Of a DNA stretch of 10,779 nucleotides, positions 1-7,069 are shown one piece after another. Below the pieces are notes generated by a model. It was not told where the DNA came from. It made no database searches and saw nothing but the letters and a program-made list of their open reading frames with translations. Positions within the stretch are counted from its first letter, which is position 1, and each line of letters starts with the position of its first letter. This stretch comes from Fen-1118 sp964491625 (GTDB lineage: Bacteria > Myxococcota_A > Polyangia > Fen-1088), in the NCBI GenBank assembly GCA_964491625.1, contig CAZBIU010000242.1:1-10779 (forward strand), in the 5' to 3' direction. Both the position numbers and the translations under genes were made by a program.

Positions 1-880
1 CCGGCTGGGTCCTGAAGTCCGCCAGGTGGACGCCGCTGCCGAAGTCCGTGGCCAGCGTGTCCAGGTACGCCTGCTCGAAGGTGAACGTGCGGTCGCCCCA
101 GGTTGCGTTCACCACGTGCAAGCGAAAATTGGCCGAATCCGGGGCCGCACCGGGGCTGCCGCTGCTCTTGTACATGGTTTGCGCTTGTTTCAACGCCGCA
201 TCCGCCCTGGACTCGAGCTGCTCATCGAGCCAGTTGAGCGAACGGAAATAGACGTCGCTGGTGCTGGCGACGTGCATCGAGCTCTTCATCTGCGAAGCCG
301 TATTTCCCTGGGCACCGGCATACGTCATCCCCAAGGCGAGCGAGATGCTGGTCGGCGAGAAGACGAAGTTGTCGGTGGTGGACGGATCGTTGCGCAGCCC
401 TTGCCATAGGGCAAAGGCGAAGCCCGACAGGCTCGTCGCCAGGTCGCTCTTTTCCGTATCGGTCAGGGTTGCCGTCGCCCGCGCCAACGATGAGCTCGCC
501 ATCTCGCCCGGACCGGGCCCCGCTTCGCTGGTCCCGGCCTCCGTCTCTGCCTGCGTGTCGACTCCCGCGCCGTCTTGCGGGCTGGTTTCAGCCGCGTTCT
601 GCGTGTCCGTTGCTGCCACGTCCAGCGGAGGAACGTCCGCGGCGTCTTGCGGGCCGGTTGCCGCGACGTCTTGCCGGGCATCCGCCGCCGCGGCGGGTAG
701 GTCGACGGCCGCATCCTGCTTGTCGGTCGACAGCGCGTCCGGTGGGTTGACGTCCGCCGCATCCTGCTTGTCGCTTGACCGCGCGTCCGGGTCCCCCCTA
801 TCGTTGCCGTGGTCCGATCCGCACCCGGCACCCAGGAGGAAGGAAGCAAAGACCGAGGTGAGCAAGGTAGAAGATCGCAT
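1..880 (-). CDS. Serpin-family lipoprotein, N-terminal part (runs off the left edge)
   Basis: About 293 residues are visible and the frame is open to the window edge. The ATG at 880-878 is preceded by AAGGAG seven bases upstream. Residues 1-20 form a lipoprotein signal ending LLGAGC, so Cys20 is the probable lipid anchor. Residues 21-130 are an Asp/Gln/Ala-rich spacer with imperfect repeats such as DKQDAA and PQDAAD. From about residue 133 the serpin fold begins: the helix B signature FVFSPTSISLALGM, followed by YAGAQGNTASQM, lies near residues 172-198, and further on there is VVNATWGDRTFTF and LDTLATDFGSGV, which match the strand and helix before the central sheet in serpins. Serpins are suicide inhibitors of serine or cysteine proteases. 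The reactive-centre loop that decides inhibition and specificity lies near the C terminus and is outside the window, so inhibitory activity cannot be judged. The gene lies downstream of the esterase on the same strand, with 284 bases and a hairpin between them. Family assignment is firm; protection of the neighbouring enzymes is inference. Confidence 0.88.
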   Translation of the reverse strand, partial: MRSSTLLTSVFASFLLGAGCGSDHGNDRGDPDARSSDKQDAADVNPPDALSTDKQDAAVDLPAAAADARQDVAATGPQDAADVPPLDVAATDTQNAAETSPQDGAGVDTQAETEAGTSEAGPGPGEMASSSLARATATLTDTEKSDLATSLSGFAFALWQGLRNDPSTTDNFVFSPTSISLALGMTYAGAQGNTASQMKSSMHVASTSDVYFRSLNWLDEQLESRADAALKQAQTMYKSSGSPGAAPDSANFRLHVVNATWGDRTFTFEQAYLDTLATDFGSGVHLADFRTQP

Positions 881-1142
881 GGTGGTCTCCTTGATTGTCT
901 GAGCCGCTAGAGGGTCATTGTACGCCCGACCGAGGTTGGCTCGTACGGTTCGGCTGTGATCACCACCACGCGCGGCGCACGGCGCTTCGACTGCGACGAC
1001 CGAGTCGCGACAGGAGTGTCAGCGCGAGACCCCCGATGCCGCCCCGGCCACGCAAGCCACCCTCGCAAACCTGGTGCTCCTTCCTCGAGAACCACGTCGG
1101 GGCGTTGGCATCGATCGACTTCTCCCACCACCGCTACTCAAA
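881..1142. other. Intergenic region upstream of the serpin gene
   Basis: About 260 bases lie between the serpin start and the hairpin after the esterase stop. Short open frames exist on both strands, but none has a ribosome site with a recognisable product. The part next to the serpin gene holds a possible promoter and an inverted repeat, listed separately. I see nothing else supportable here. Confidence 0.5.
917..946 (-). promoter_or_regulatory. Possible -10 element and overlapping inverted repeat upstream of the serpin gene
   Basis: On the minus strand TACAAT (922-917) matches five of six bases of the sigma-70 -10 consensus and lies 37 bases before the serpin ATG. No good -35 hexamer stands at the right distance. 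An inverted repeat with outer arms GTACG (920-924) and CGTAC (942-946), and a nested imperfect CCGACC/GGTTGG stem, overlaps the -10 and the spacer. That is a plausible place for a repressor site. This is pattern matching only; a chance palindrome in GC-rich DNA is possible. Confidence 0.3.
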
Positions 1143-1158
1143 GGGGACACGCGTCCCC
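1143..1158 (-). terminator. Candidate intrinsic terminator after the esterase gene
   Basis: GGGGAC and GTCCCC form a perfect 6-bp GC-rich stem around a 4-base loop, starting six bases after the esterase TAG (1167-1165). Reading on the minus strand, only three T residues follow the stem, so it is a weak Rho-independent terminator or a 3' stabilising hairpin. It suggests that the serpin gene is not simply co-transcribed with the esterase. Confidence 0.45.
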
Positions 1159-1164
1159 GTGGAT

Positions 1165-2673
1165 CTAAAGCGACGTCAACCACGGCCACAGATCTCCCGG
1201 GACCCAGGAGGATCCGCCTGGGCCGTATAGCGACGAGCTCCCATCGATTGGAGCAGGGGTGTGACCTGAGCCGTGCACGCACCAGCGGAGTGGATGTCCG
1301 GCTGAGCATCCAGCGTAGCTGGTACAAGTATGTGTCAGACTGCCATTGGCCGGCTGGGGTGGGTTCTGGGCGGTGCAGGCGTTGTTCTTGACGAATTTGT
1401 CGCGCAGCGGGGTTGCCATGGCCTCAGTGCACGTGGTGTCCGCGGTTCCGACCATCTGCCAGTATGCGATGGGATCGTTGCCGCCGTCGCACCCACTGAG
1501 CTGCGCTCCTTCGAAGATCGCCACCGCACGGAAGACCTTGGCGCGGGCACAGGCGATTTCGTAGCTCATGCCACCGCCGTAACTGAACCCGGTGGAGATG
1601 ACGTGCGTCGTATCGACACAGTAATTGTCCTCAATCAGCTTGACCATGTCGTCAGTGAAGGTCAGGTCTTGTCCGCCGGAATTCGCCCAGCCGGCGTTGA
1701 GCCCGTCGGGCGCGACGAAGATCGCGCCGTTCTTTGAGGCCTTCTGGAGTCCGTAGTAGGACCAGTCGTACCCAGAGGTACCGCCATTGTCGACCTGGGC
1801 GGAGTTGCCGCCATTCCAGTGAAACCCGAAGATCAACCAGTAGGGCTTGCTCATGTCGTAGTTGTCGGGAAGCCGCACGGCGAAGCCCCGGGTCTGGCCG
1901 CCGCTCTGGATCGTGAGATAGCCGCCGGTCCCGAATCCCACACCGTTCCCCGACCCCGCGGCAGCGGACGCGCTCTCGTTGGGGACCGACGCGAACTTCA
2001 GGGTCGAGGTCTTGCCGCAACCCGTGCTCCCTGCAGCGGCGCCACCGGGGGTAGTTCCACTCGTGCCGCCCGTGCCCGCCGCGCCGCCACTGCCAGAGCC
2101 TCCGATTGCGGAGCCGCCTCGCCCCGACCCACCATTGCCGGCCGTGCCGCCGCTTCCAGAGCCTCCCTTCGTGGCGCCACCACCGCCAATGCCGCCATTA
2201 CCGGAGCCGCTACTGACCGAGCCACCGTTGCCAGGTGTGCCGCCGCTACCCGGTCCAACGTTCCCACCATTTACGGCACCGCCGCTCTCGGAGCCAACGT
2301 TCCCACCATTTACGGCACCGCCGCTCCCGGAGCCACCATTCCCGCCATTCATGGCACCGCCGCTCCCGGGGCCACCATTCCCGCCATTCATGGCACCGCC
2401 GCTCCCGGAGCCACCATTTCCGCCACCACTGAAGCCGCCGTTGGCAGATCCGCCAGAGCCATTCCCGGATTTGCCTCCCGAGCCGTTGCCGCCAGCGCCG
2501 CCGCTCGTGACGCCGCCCGATCCGACGACGCCCCCGGTGGCGGGCGTAGACCCTCCGCCGGTCCCCGGGCCTGAGCCACCATTGGCCCCAGGGAGCGGGC
2601 TAGACGTACACGAGACACCAAAGAGCGTAAGCGCTGCAACCCCGAGCGCGTGTAGAAAGCGGCTCGATATCAT
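1165..2673 (-). CDS. Feruloyl-esterase-like CE1 (PHB-depolymerase type) lipoprotein with Gly-rich tether
   Basis: 502 residues. The ATG at 2673-2671 has AAGGAGG five bases upstream. A lipoprotein signal ends LFGVSC (Cys22). Residues 23 to about 215 are a Gly/Ser/Asn-rich spacer containing a 4 x 13-residue repeat. The catalytic domain covers about 218-502 and looks like an alpha/beta hydrolase of carbohydrate esterase family 1: an oxyanion-hole-like FGFHWNGG near 282, the nucleophile elbow GFSYGGGM with Ser364, a likely acid Asp412 in GTADTTC, and a likely base His471 in GSGHTPAP. The block ISTGFSYGGGMSYEIACARA closely resembles fungal FaeC/FaeD-type feruloyl esterases. Such enzymes release ferulic or related acids esterified to arabinoxylan or pectin side chains. 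The lipid anchor and long tether suggest display at the cell surface. It is divergent from the GH2/GH5 genes, which fits a shared plant-wall role. Acetyl or other aromatic esters remain possible substrates. Confidence 0.88.
   Translation of the reverse strand: MISSRFLHALGVAALTLFGVSCTSSPLPGANGGSGPGTGGGSTPATGGVVGSGGVTSGGAGGNGSGGKSGNGSGGSANGGFSGGGNGGSGSGGAMNGGNGGPGSGGAMNGGNGGSGSGGAVNGGNVGSESGGAVNGGNVGPGSGGTPGNGGSVSSGSGNGGIGGGGATKGGSGSGGTAGNGGSGRGGSAIGGSGSGGAAGTGGTSGTTPGGAAAGSTGCGKTSTLKFASVPNESASAAAGSGNGVGFGTGGYLTIQSGGQTRGFAVRLPDNYDMSKPYWLIFGFHWNGGNSAQVDNGGTSGYDWSYYGLQKASKNGAIFVAPDGLNAGWANSGGQDLTFTDDMVKLIEDNYCVDTTHVISTGFSYGGGMSYEIACARAKVFRAVAIFEGAQLSGCDGGNDPIAYWQMVGTADTTCTEAMATPLRDKFVKNNACTAQNPPQPANGSLTHTCTSYAGCSAGHPLRWCVHGSGHTPAPIDGSSSLYGPGGSSWVPGDLWPWLTSL
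2255..2410 (-). repeat. Four 39-bp tandem repeats inside the esterase tether
   Basis: Four consecutive 39-base units start at 2255, 2294, 2333 and 2372, with a partial fifth from 2411. Each encodes 13 residues of the type SGGAMNGGNGGPG or SGGAVNGGNVGSE. Units 1-2 and units 3-4 form two near-identical pairs, which suggests stepwise duplication. Because the unit is a multiple of three, gain or loss of copies only changes tether length. Confidence 0.9.
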
Positions 2674-2677
2674 TCGT

Positions 2678-2685
2678 CCCTCCTT
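2678..2685 (-). promoter_or_regulatory. Ribosome binding site of the esterase gene
   Basis: AAGGAGGG on the minus strand, with the GGAGG core five bases before the ATG at 2673. This is a near-perfect Shine-Dalgarno sequence. It fixes the start and suggests strong translation. Confidence 0.8.
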
Positions 2686-2841
2686 GGTTCACTTACGGGA
2701 ATCTGGCAATCCCAGCCCGTGGCACTGGCCCAAGGATATGGAGGGCGGATTCACTAGGCGATGGTCGGGTTGTCCGAAGTTGGGTCCATATGGGAAGTGA
2801 AGGGACAGGACGAACCGGCCGACCCGTGGAAGTACCTGCCA
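2686..2841. other. Divergent intergenic region, esterase side
   Basis: Non-coding as far as I can see; the open plus-strand frame covering part of it is a Pro-rich shadow of the esterase tether. It must hold the esterase promoter, but I could not find a convincing -35/-10 pair or a clear direct-repeat operator for an AraC-type activator. Confidence 0.4.
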
Positions 2842-2954
2842 CTATCGCATGGTTCGCCGGTATGAAGCTGGGCTAAGGTGCTGAAGGCGCCGGAATACTT
2901 TGCTGAAGTGATTCGCATTGGCAAAACCGCAGGCCGAGGCGATCGCTTTCAGCG
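2842..2954 (+). repeat. 113-bp perfect direct repeat, copy 1
   Basis: Identical to 9694-9806 and in the same orientation; the two copies lie about 6.85 kb apart and flank the GH2, GH5 and beta-propeller genes. The bases just outside differ on both sides. Such a pair could recombine to delete or invert-duplicate the enclosed genes, or could confuse a short-read assembly. Confidence 0.95.
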
Positions 2955-2964
2955 TCTTCGGCAG
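2842..2964 (-). pseudogene. Broken 3' fragment of an AraC-family regulator gene
   Basis: Positions 2842-2954 are identical over 113 bases to 9694-9806, the 3' end of the complete AraC-type gene in this window. On the minus strand the fragment encodes the second helix-turn-helix and tail (LKAIASACGFANANHFSKVF, then 16 more residues) and ends at the same TAG. Upstream, homology to the intact gene stops abruptly at 2954/2955. A TAA (2967-2965) then closes the frame, with no ATG or GTG in between, so this piece is not expressible as a regulator. It looks like a relic of duplication or recombination. Confidence 0.85.
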
Positions 2965-3217
2965 TTACTCGCAACGCCACCGCGTCTTCCAAGCCACACT
3001 GGGTTGCGCGTCTGCGTCTTCTTCAATTCGGGCCTCCGCCGCATGATCGAGGCCACCTTCGCGCCCCTTGCCGAAATCGAGCGCTGATTCCCACCGAGAT
3101 CTGCGCCAACCTGATGTTCGCATTTTTTGGGAAACCTGCGCCGGTGGCACGCCTTGGCCGTCCCAAGGAAGCGGTCGTGTTGATGGGAGCGAGCGGCAAA
3201 CACCACTGCGTCTGCAA
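2965..3217. other. Divergent intergenic region, GH2 side; no gene recognised
   Basis: About 250 bases between the regulator relic and the GH2 translation start. I checked all frames. Short open frames are present, but none gives a recognisable family or has a good ribosome site. The GH2 promoter should lie here. There is one AT-rich patch (GCATTTTTTGGG around 3120), but no convincing -35/-10 or sigma-54 pair. Confidence 0.4.
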
Positions 3218-3219
3218 AT

Positions 3220-3225
3220 GAGGGG
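3220..3225 (+). promoter_or_regulatory. Ribosome binding site that decides the GH2 start
   Basis: GAGGGG lies ten bases before the ATG at 3236. The in-frame ATG at 3218 has no such site, and the farther upstream ATG at 3068 would put 56 non-signal-like residues ahead of the lipoprotein signal. Confidence 0.6.
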
Positions 3226-3235
3226 TGTCAACACA

Positions 3236-5872
3236 ATGACCAGGCTGAAGACAATGCGGCTGATGCATCTCGCACTCCGCTTGGCAATCACGACTACGCT
3301 GCTGAGCGGTTGCACCACCCCCGGCACGGCTAGCCAGTCGAGCGGGGGGACCACGGGCCGCGGCGGCACGCCAGCCAGCGGCGGCGGAGGTGGCACGGCC
3401 GGATCGGGCGGCTCGACTGTCTCGGCGACGGGCGGAGCCGGCGGCCGCACGCAGGCCACGGGCGGCAACCAGGGCGGCGGTGCCGGCGGAACCGCGGGGA
3501 CCGGAGCGACCGTCTCCGCAACGGGCGGGACCGGCGGCAGCACGCAGACCACCGGCGGAAGCCAGGGCGGCGGCGGCATCACTGCGTCGGGCGGCACGTC
3601 GTACGGTGGCTCGACCGGCAGCGGGGGCAGCGGCACGGTTGCGTCGGGCGGTCGCGGCAGCGGCGGCTCCGCCGGCGGAGCCTCGGGCGGCGCTCCGTCG
3701 AGCGGCGGACAGACCGGCTCGGGCGGATCGACTGTCCCCGATGGAGGACAACCTGTCGGTCCGCGCCTCGTGCAGAATTTCAACCAGTCGTGGAAGTTCA
3801 AGCGCGCCGACGTCTCGGGTGCCGAGGCAACGGCTTTCGACGATTCCGCGTGGGGCAACGTCGGCCTGCCGCACTCGTTCAGCCTACCCTATTTCATGTC
3901 AGCGAAGTTCTACGTGGGCTACGGCTGGTACCGGAAGCACTTCACCGTCCCGTCGTCATGGTCGGGCAAGAGCGTGTTCCTCGAGTTCCAGGCCGCTTTC
4001 GACCAGGCGCAGATCTACGTCAACGGCAAGCAGGTCGGCCAGCACATCGGCGGGTACAACGGGTTCTCGATCGACGTCACGTCCGCCATCAAATCCGGCG
4101 ACAACGTCGTGGCTGTTCGATTGAACAACAACTGGAATGCGCAGTTGCCTCCCATCACCGGGGACCACACCTTCCAGGGCGGCCTGTACCGGAATGTGTT
4201 CGTGGTGGTCACCGATCCACTGCACGTCGACTGGTACGGCACCTGGGTCACCACGCCGACCCTCGCTACCAACACCGGCTCGTCGAGTACGGTGAACGTC
4301 AAGACCGACGTGCGCAACGACCGCACCGCCGCGGTCAACGCCACGCTCAAGACCGACATCGTGGACAGCAGCGGCAAGGTGGTCGCCACTATCTCGTCCC
4401 AGCAGCCGATCGACGCGGGCAAGACCGTCACCTTCGACCAGACCACACCCGCCATCAGCAGTCCTTCGCTGTGGCACCCCGATCATCCCACGATGTATCA
4501 GGCGCTGTCCTATCTCTCCGACGACGCCGGCACCGTGGACACCTTCACCACGCCGTTCGGGTTCCGCTGGATCAGCTGGACGGGGGACAAAGGCTTCTTC
4601 CTGAACGGCGCGCACTACTGGATCCAGGGCGGCAACGTCCACCAGGACCACGCCGGCTGGGGCATCGGCGTGACCGACGCGGCGCTGGTCCGCGACGTCA
4701 AGATGGTCAAGGACGCGGGGATGAACTTCATCCGCGGCTCGCACTATCCCAAGGCGCCCGCGTTTGCGGATGCCTGCGATCAGCTCGGCGTTTTGTTCTG
4801 GTCGGAGAACTGCTTCTGGGGCGGCTTCGGCGGGGGGCCGGGCGGCTGGTCCTACAGTGGCTCGTACCCCAGCACGTCCGCCGACTTCGATGCCTACGAC
4901 ACCAACGTGCTCGCCAGCCTGACGGACATGATTCGTATTCATCGCAATCACCCGAGCATCATCGCGTGGAGCATGGGCAACGAGGACTTCTTCAACGGCG
5001 GCGGCCCGGCCGACCGGGTCGTCGGGCTGCTCAAGAAGGAGGTCGCGCTGACCCACCAGCTCGATCCCGCGCCGGTGGGACGGCTCGCGGCCATCGGTGG
5101 CGCCCAGTCGAAGATCGGCAGCACCGAGGCCGGCACGCTGGGGGACATCGCCGGCTACAACGGCGACGGCACGGGGTACGACAACCCCGGCTTCCCCAAC
5201 CTGGTGTCGGAGTACGGCAGCACCGTCAACGTCGTTCGGCCCGGCAGCTACGATCCCGGCTGGGGAAACCTGACGGTGACGAACGGCATGCCCGCCCAGC
5301 CGGCGTGGCGCAGCGGAGCGTCCAAATGGTGCATGTTCGACTACGGCAGTCAGATGGGCACGACCTACATCCACACCGGGATCATCGACTACTTCCGAAT
5401 TCCGAAGCGAGCGTACTACTGGTATCGCAACACTTACGCGAAGGTCGCGCCACCGACCTGGCCGACCTCGGGTACGCCGGCGGGGCTGAAGCTCACGGCC
5501 AGCACCACCACGCTCACGGCCGTCGACGGTACGCAGGACGCATGGCTCCTGGTAACGGTGGTAGACGCGAGCGGCAAGGCGATCAGCAACACCGTCACGG
5601 TGACGCTCGCGGTGACCTCAGGCCCGGGCGAGTTCCCCACCGGCCCGAGCATCACGTTCACACCCGGGACGGGCACGACGGCGAACGACATCGCCATCCT
5701 CGACGGCCAGGCCGCCATCGATTTCCGCACCTATTACTCGGGCACCAGCGTGATCACGGCGAGCTCGCCCGGCCTGACCTCGGCCACCGTGACCATCACG
5801 TCGCAGGGCAGCCCGGCGTACGTCGAGGGACAGACGCCGCCCGCGGACACGCGACCGTACACCGGACAGTAA
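3236..5872 (+). CDS. GH2-family glycoside hydrolase lipoprotein with Gly-rich tether and C-terminal Ig-like domain
   Basis: 878 residues from the ATG at 3236. The signal ends TTLLSGC, giving Cys26 as the lipid anchor. Residues 27 to about 170 are a Gly/Ser/Thr tether. The GH2 core follows: a jelly-roll sugar-binding domain at about 178-330 (WYRKHFTVP, YVNGKQVGQHIGGYNGF, FQGGLYRN), an Ig-like sandwich at about 335-440, and a TIM barrel at about 445-735. The acid/base is Glu583 in SMGNED and the probable nucleophile is Glu659 in LVSEYGS; GMNFIRGSHYPK is also typical of the barrel. Residues about 748-858 form an extra Ig/invasin-like domain (VDASGKAISN, VITASSPGL), as seen in many GH2 C termini. 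GH2 enzymes are retaining exo-hydrolases (beta-galactosidase, beta-mannosidase, beta-glucuronidase and others), and I cannot choose the substrate. It is probably surface-exposed. The GH5 gene starts 63 bases after its stop, so the two are likely one transcript. Confidence 0.92.
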   Translation: MTRLKTMRLMHLALRLAITTTLLSGCTTPGTASQSSGGTTGRGGTPASGGGGGTAGSGGSTVSATGGAGGRTQATGGNQGGGAGGTAGTGATVSATGGTGGSTQTTGGSQGGGGITASGGTSYGGSTGSGGSGTVASGGRGSGGSAGGASGGAPSSGGQTGSGGSTVPDGGQPVGPRLVQNFNQSWKFKRADVSGAEATAFDDSAWGNVGLPHSFSLPYFMSAKFYVGYGWYRKHFTVPSSWSGKSVFLEFQAAFDQAQIYVNGKQVGQHIGGYNGFSIDVTSAIKSGDNVVAVRLNNNWNAQLPPITGDHTFQGGLYRNVFVVVTDPLHVDWYGTWVTTPTLATNTGSSSTVNVKTDVRNDRTAAVNATLKTDIVDSSGKVVATISSQQPIDAGKTVTFDQTTPAISSPSLWHPDHPTMYQALSYLSDDAGTVDTFTTPFGFRWISWTGDKGFFLNGAHYWIQGGNVHQDHAGWGIGVTDAALVRDVKMVKDAGMNFIRGSHYPKAPAFADACDQLGVLFWSENCFWGGFGGGPGGWSYSGSYPSTSADFDAYDTNVLASLTDMIRIHRNHPSIIAWSMGNEDFFNGGGPADRVVGLLKKEVALTHQLDPAPVGRLAAIGGAQSKIGSTEAGTLGDIAGYNGDGTGYDNPGFPNLVSEYGSTVNVVRPGSYDPGWGNLTVTNGMPAQPAWRSGASKWCMFDYGSQMGTTYIHTGIIDYFRIPKRAYYWYRNTYAKVAPPTWPTSGTPAGLKLTASTTTLTAVDGTQDAWLLVTVVDASGKAISNTVTVTLAVTSGPGEFPTGPSITFTPGTGTTANDIAILDGQAAIDFRTYYSGTSVITASSPGLTSATVTITSQGSPAYVEGQTPPADTRPYTGQ

Positions 5873-5921
5873 CTCGAGCACAGCTGCACGCCGGGGTGAT
5901 TGAGGATGTTCGCCCGTGAAC

Positions 5922-5927
5922 AGGAGG
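5922..5927 (+). promoter_or_regulatory. Ribosome binding site that decides the GH5 start
   Basis: AGGAGG sits eight bases before the ATG at 5936 but only two before the ATG at 5930, so 5936 is the better start. The first residues from there (MLKRSRISLLVLVSV) make a normal signal peptide. There is no clear terminator or promoter between 5873 and 5921, consistent with co-transcription with the GH2 gene. Confidence 0.75.
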
Positions 5928-5935
5928 AAATGAAG

Positions 5936-7069
5936 ATGCTCAAGCGCAGTAGGATTTCGCTGCTGGTTCTCGTTTCGGTGCTTTCTGCGCCCGTCTCGGC
6001 GTTTTTCGCGTCGAGCGCATCGGCTGCCACCAATCAGTTCAGAGGTGTCAACTGGGCCGATTCGCGGGACAACTTCCAGTCTGGCGTCCTGTACGTTTCC
6101 GGCCTCTCTTCATCGGACACCTACGCCTCGGCGTTGGCCACGGGAACCGGCATCATGGACCAGTTCGTGTCGAAGCTTGGCGCGAACGCCGTCCGAATGC
6201 CCATCAACGAGGCGACGGTCTCGACGTTTTGGAGTACCTACACGGGTGCGATCGACGCGGTCCTGGCCAAGGGCAAGGTCGTGCTCGGCTATTGGGACAG
6301 CGCCAAGAGCAACAAGCCCCCGGACATGAACGCGTTCTGGAACATGTGGAAGACCGTGGTCGACAAGTACGGCAGCAACGACAACGCGTATTTCGAAATT
6401 TTCAATGAACCGAACATGTACAGCCAGACCGATCTGGTTACTCTGTACACGAGCTGGCTGACGCAGTTTTCAACGGTGCCAAAGGGCAGGGTCATTCTCG
6501 ACGGAACCGGCAACGCGCAGAACGTTCCCGACATCGGCCAGGTCAGCTCGCTCGACGGTTGTCTGCTGGCCGTGCACGATTACAGCTTCTTCGGCTCGGA
6601 TACCTGGACCACTGAATCTCAATGGGTCAGCCAGTTCAAGGGTGAGGTCGGCAGTTACTCCGACCGGACCGTCTGCACGGAATGGGGCGGCCCCATGAGC
6701 CCTGGCAGCAAGAACGGAATCAGCTATGGATCCTTGGATTACAGCCAGCCCCCGACGAACTACTTCGAAGCCTACCTTCGCGGCATGAGCAGCCAGCTGC
6801 GCAGCTGGAGCATGGGCAGCTTCTACTGGCCCGGCCTCCGCGACGGCGACTGGTACAGCATGATGACCCGAAGCGGAACCGGCACCTCTGTGCAACTTAC
6901 CGTCTCGAATCAGTCCGGGTTGGCTCAGCTACAGAATGCGTGGACGAGCGCAGCCCCGACTGCCGACGCTGGCGCCGGCGGCAGTGGCAGTGGCGGCCGA
7001 AGCGGATCCGACGCCGGGACCGGCGGAGCCACCACGGGCGGCGCGGGCGGAGGCGTCGGCACGGGCGGC
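5936..7069 (+). CDS. Secreted GH5-like endo-glycanase (continues into the assembly gap)
   Basis: 378 residues to the edge of the N gap. A Sec signal peptide has a likely cleavage after SSASA (residue 30). The catalytic domain covers about 33-338 and has clan GH-A features: NAVRMPI with Arg87, the acid/base Glu158 in FEIFNEPN, a His/Tyr pair in AVHDYSFF (214-216), the nucleophile Glu249 in VCTEWGG, and a late SFYWPGLRDGDWY barrel strand. This is a typical GH5 arrangement (cellulase/mannanase type); the subfamily and substrate are not readable by eye. From about residue 345 a Gly-rich tether starts and enters the gap. The frame written straight through 100 Ns is wrong: it yields an Ala/Arg-rich shadow ending near 7279. 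Overlapping the identical 55 bases either side of the gap joins this frame to the one ending at 9615, so the true protein is probably the N-terminal part of a fusion. Confidence 0.9.

Noticed and set aside
907..1131. Minus-strand 74-residue frame upstream of the serpin
   Set aside because: No ribosome site, Arg-rich composition typical of GC-rich non-coding DNA, no recognisable family.
1979..2800. Plus-strand open frame rich in Pro (273 residues)
   Set aside because: It is the antisense shadow of the esterase's Gly-rich tether (Gly codons read backwards give Pro/Ala); no ribosome site or domain.
2878..3087. Plus-strand 69-residue frame sharing its first part with a frame at 9730-10131
   Set aside because: The shared part is only the antisense of the duplicated AraC-type 3' end; it is not a conserved small protein.
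3144..3160. TGGCAC...TTGGCC resembling a sigma-54 promoter upstream of GH2
   Set aside because: The spacing between the GG and GC elements does not fit the -24/-12 rule.
2965..3858. Minus-strand Pro-rich open frame (297 residues)
   Set aside because: Shadow of the GH2 tether; composition mirrors the Gly-rich repeats and no family is recognisable.
3956..5374. Minus-strand open frame of 472 residues opposite the GH2 gene
   Set aside because: Antisense to a well-supported GH2 barrel; composition and lack of motifs fit a GC shadow.
3790..5919. Plus-strand 709-residue frame overlapping the GH2 gene
   Set aside because: Arg/His/Gln-rich out-of-frame reading of the GH2 gene, with no domain.
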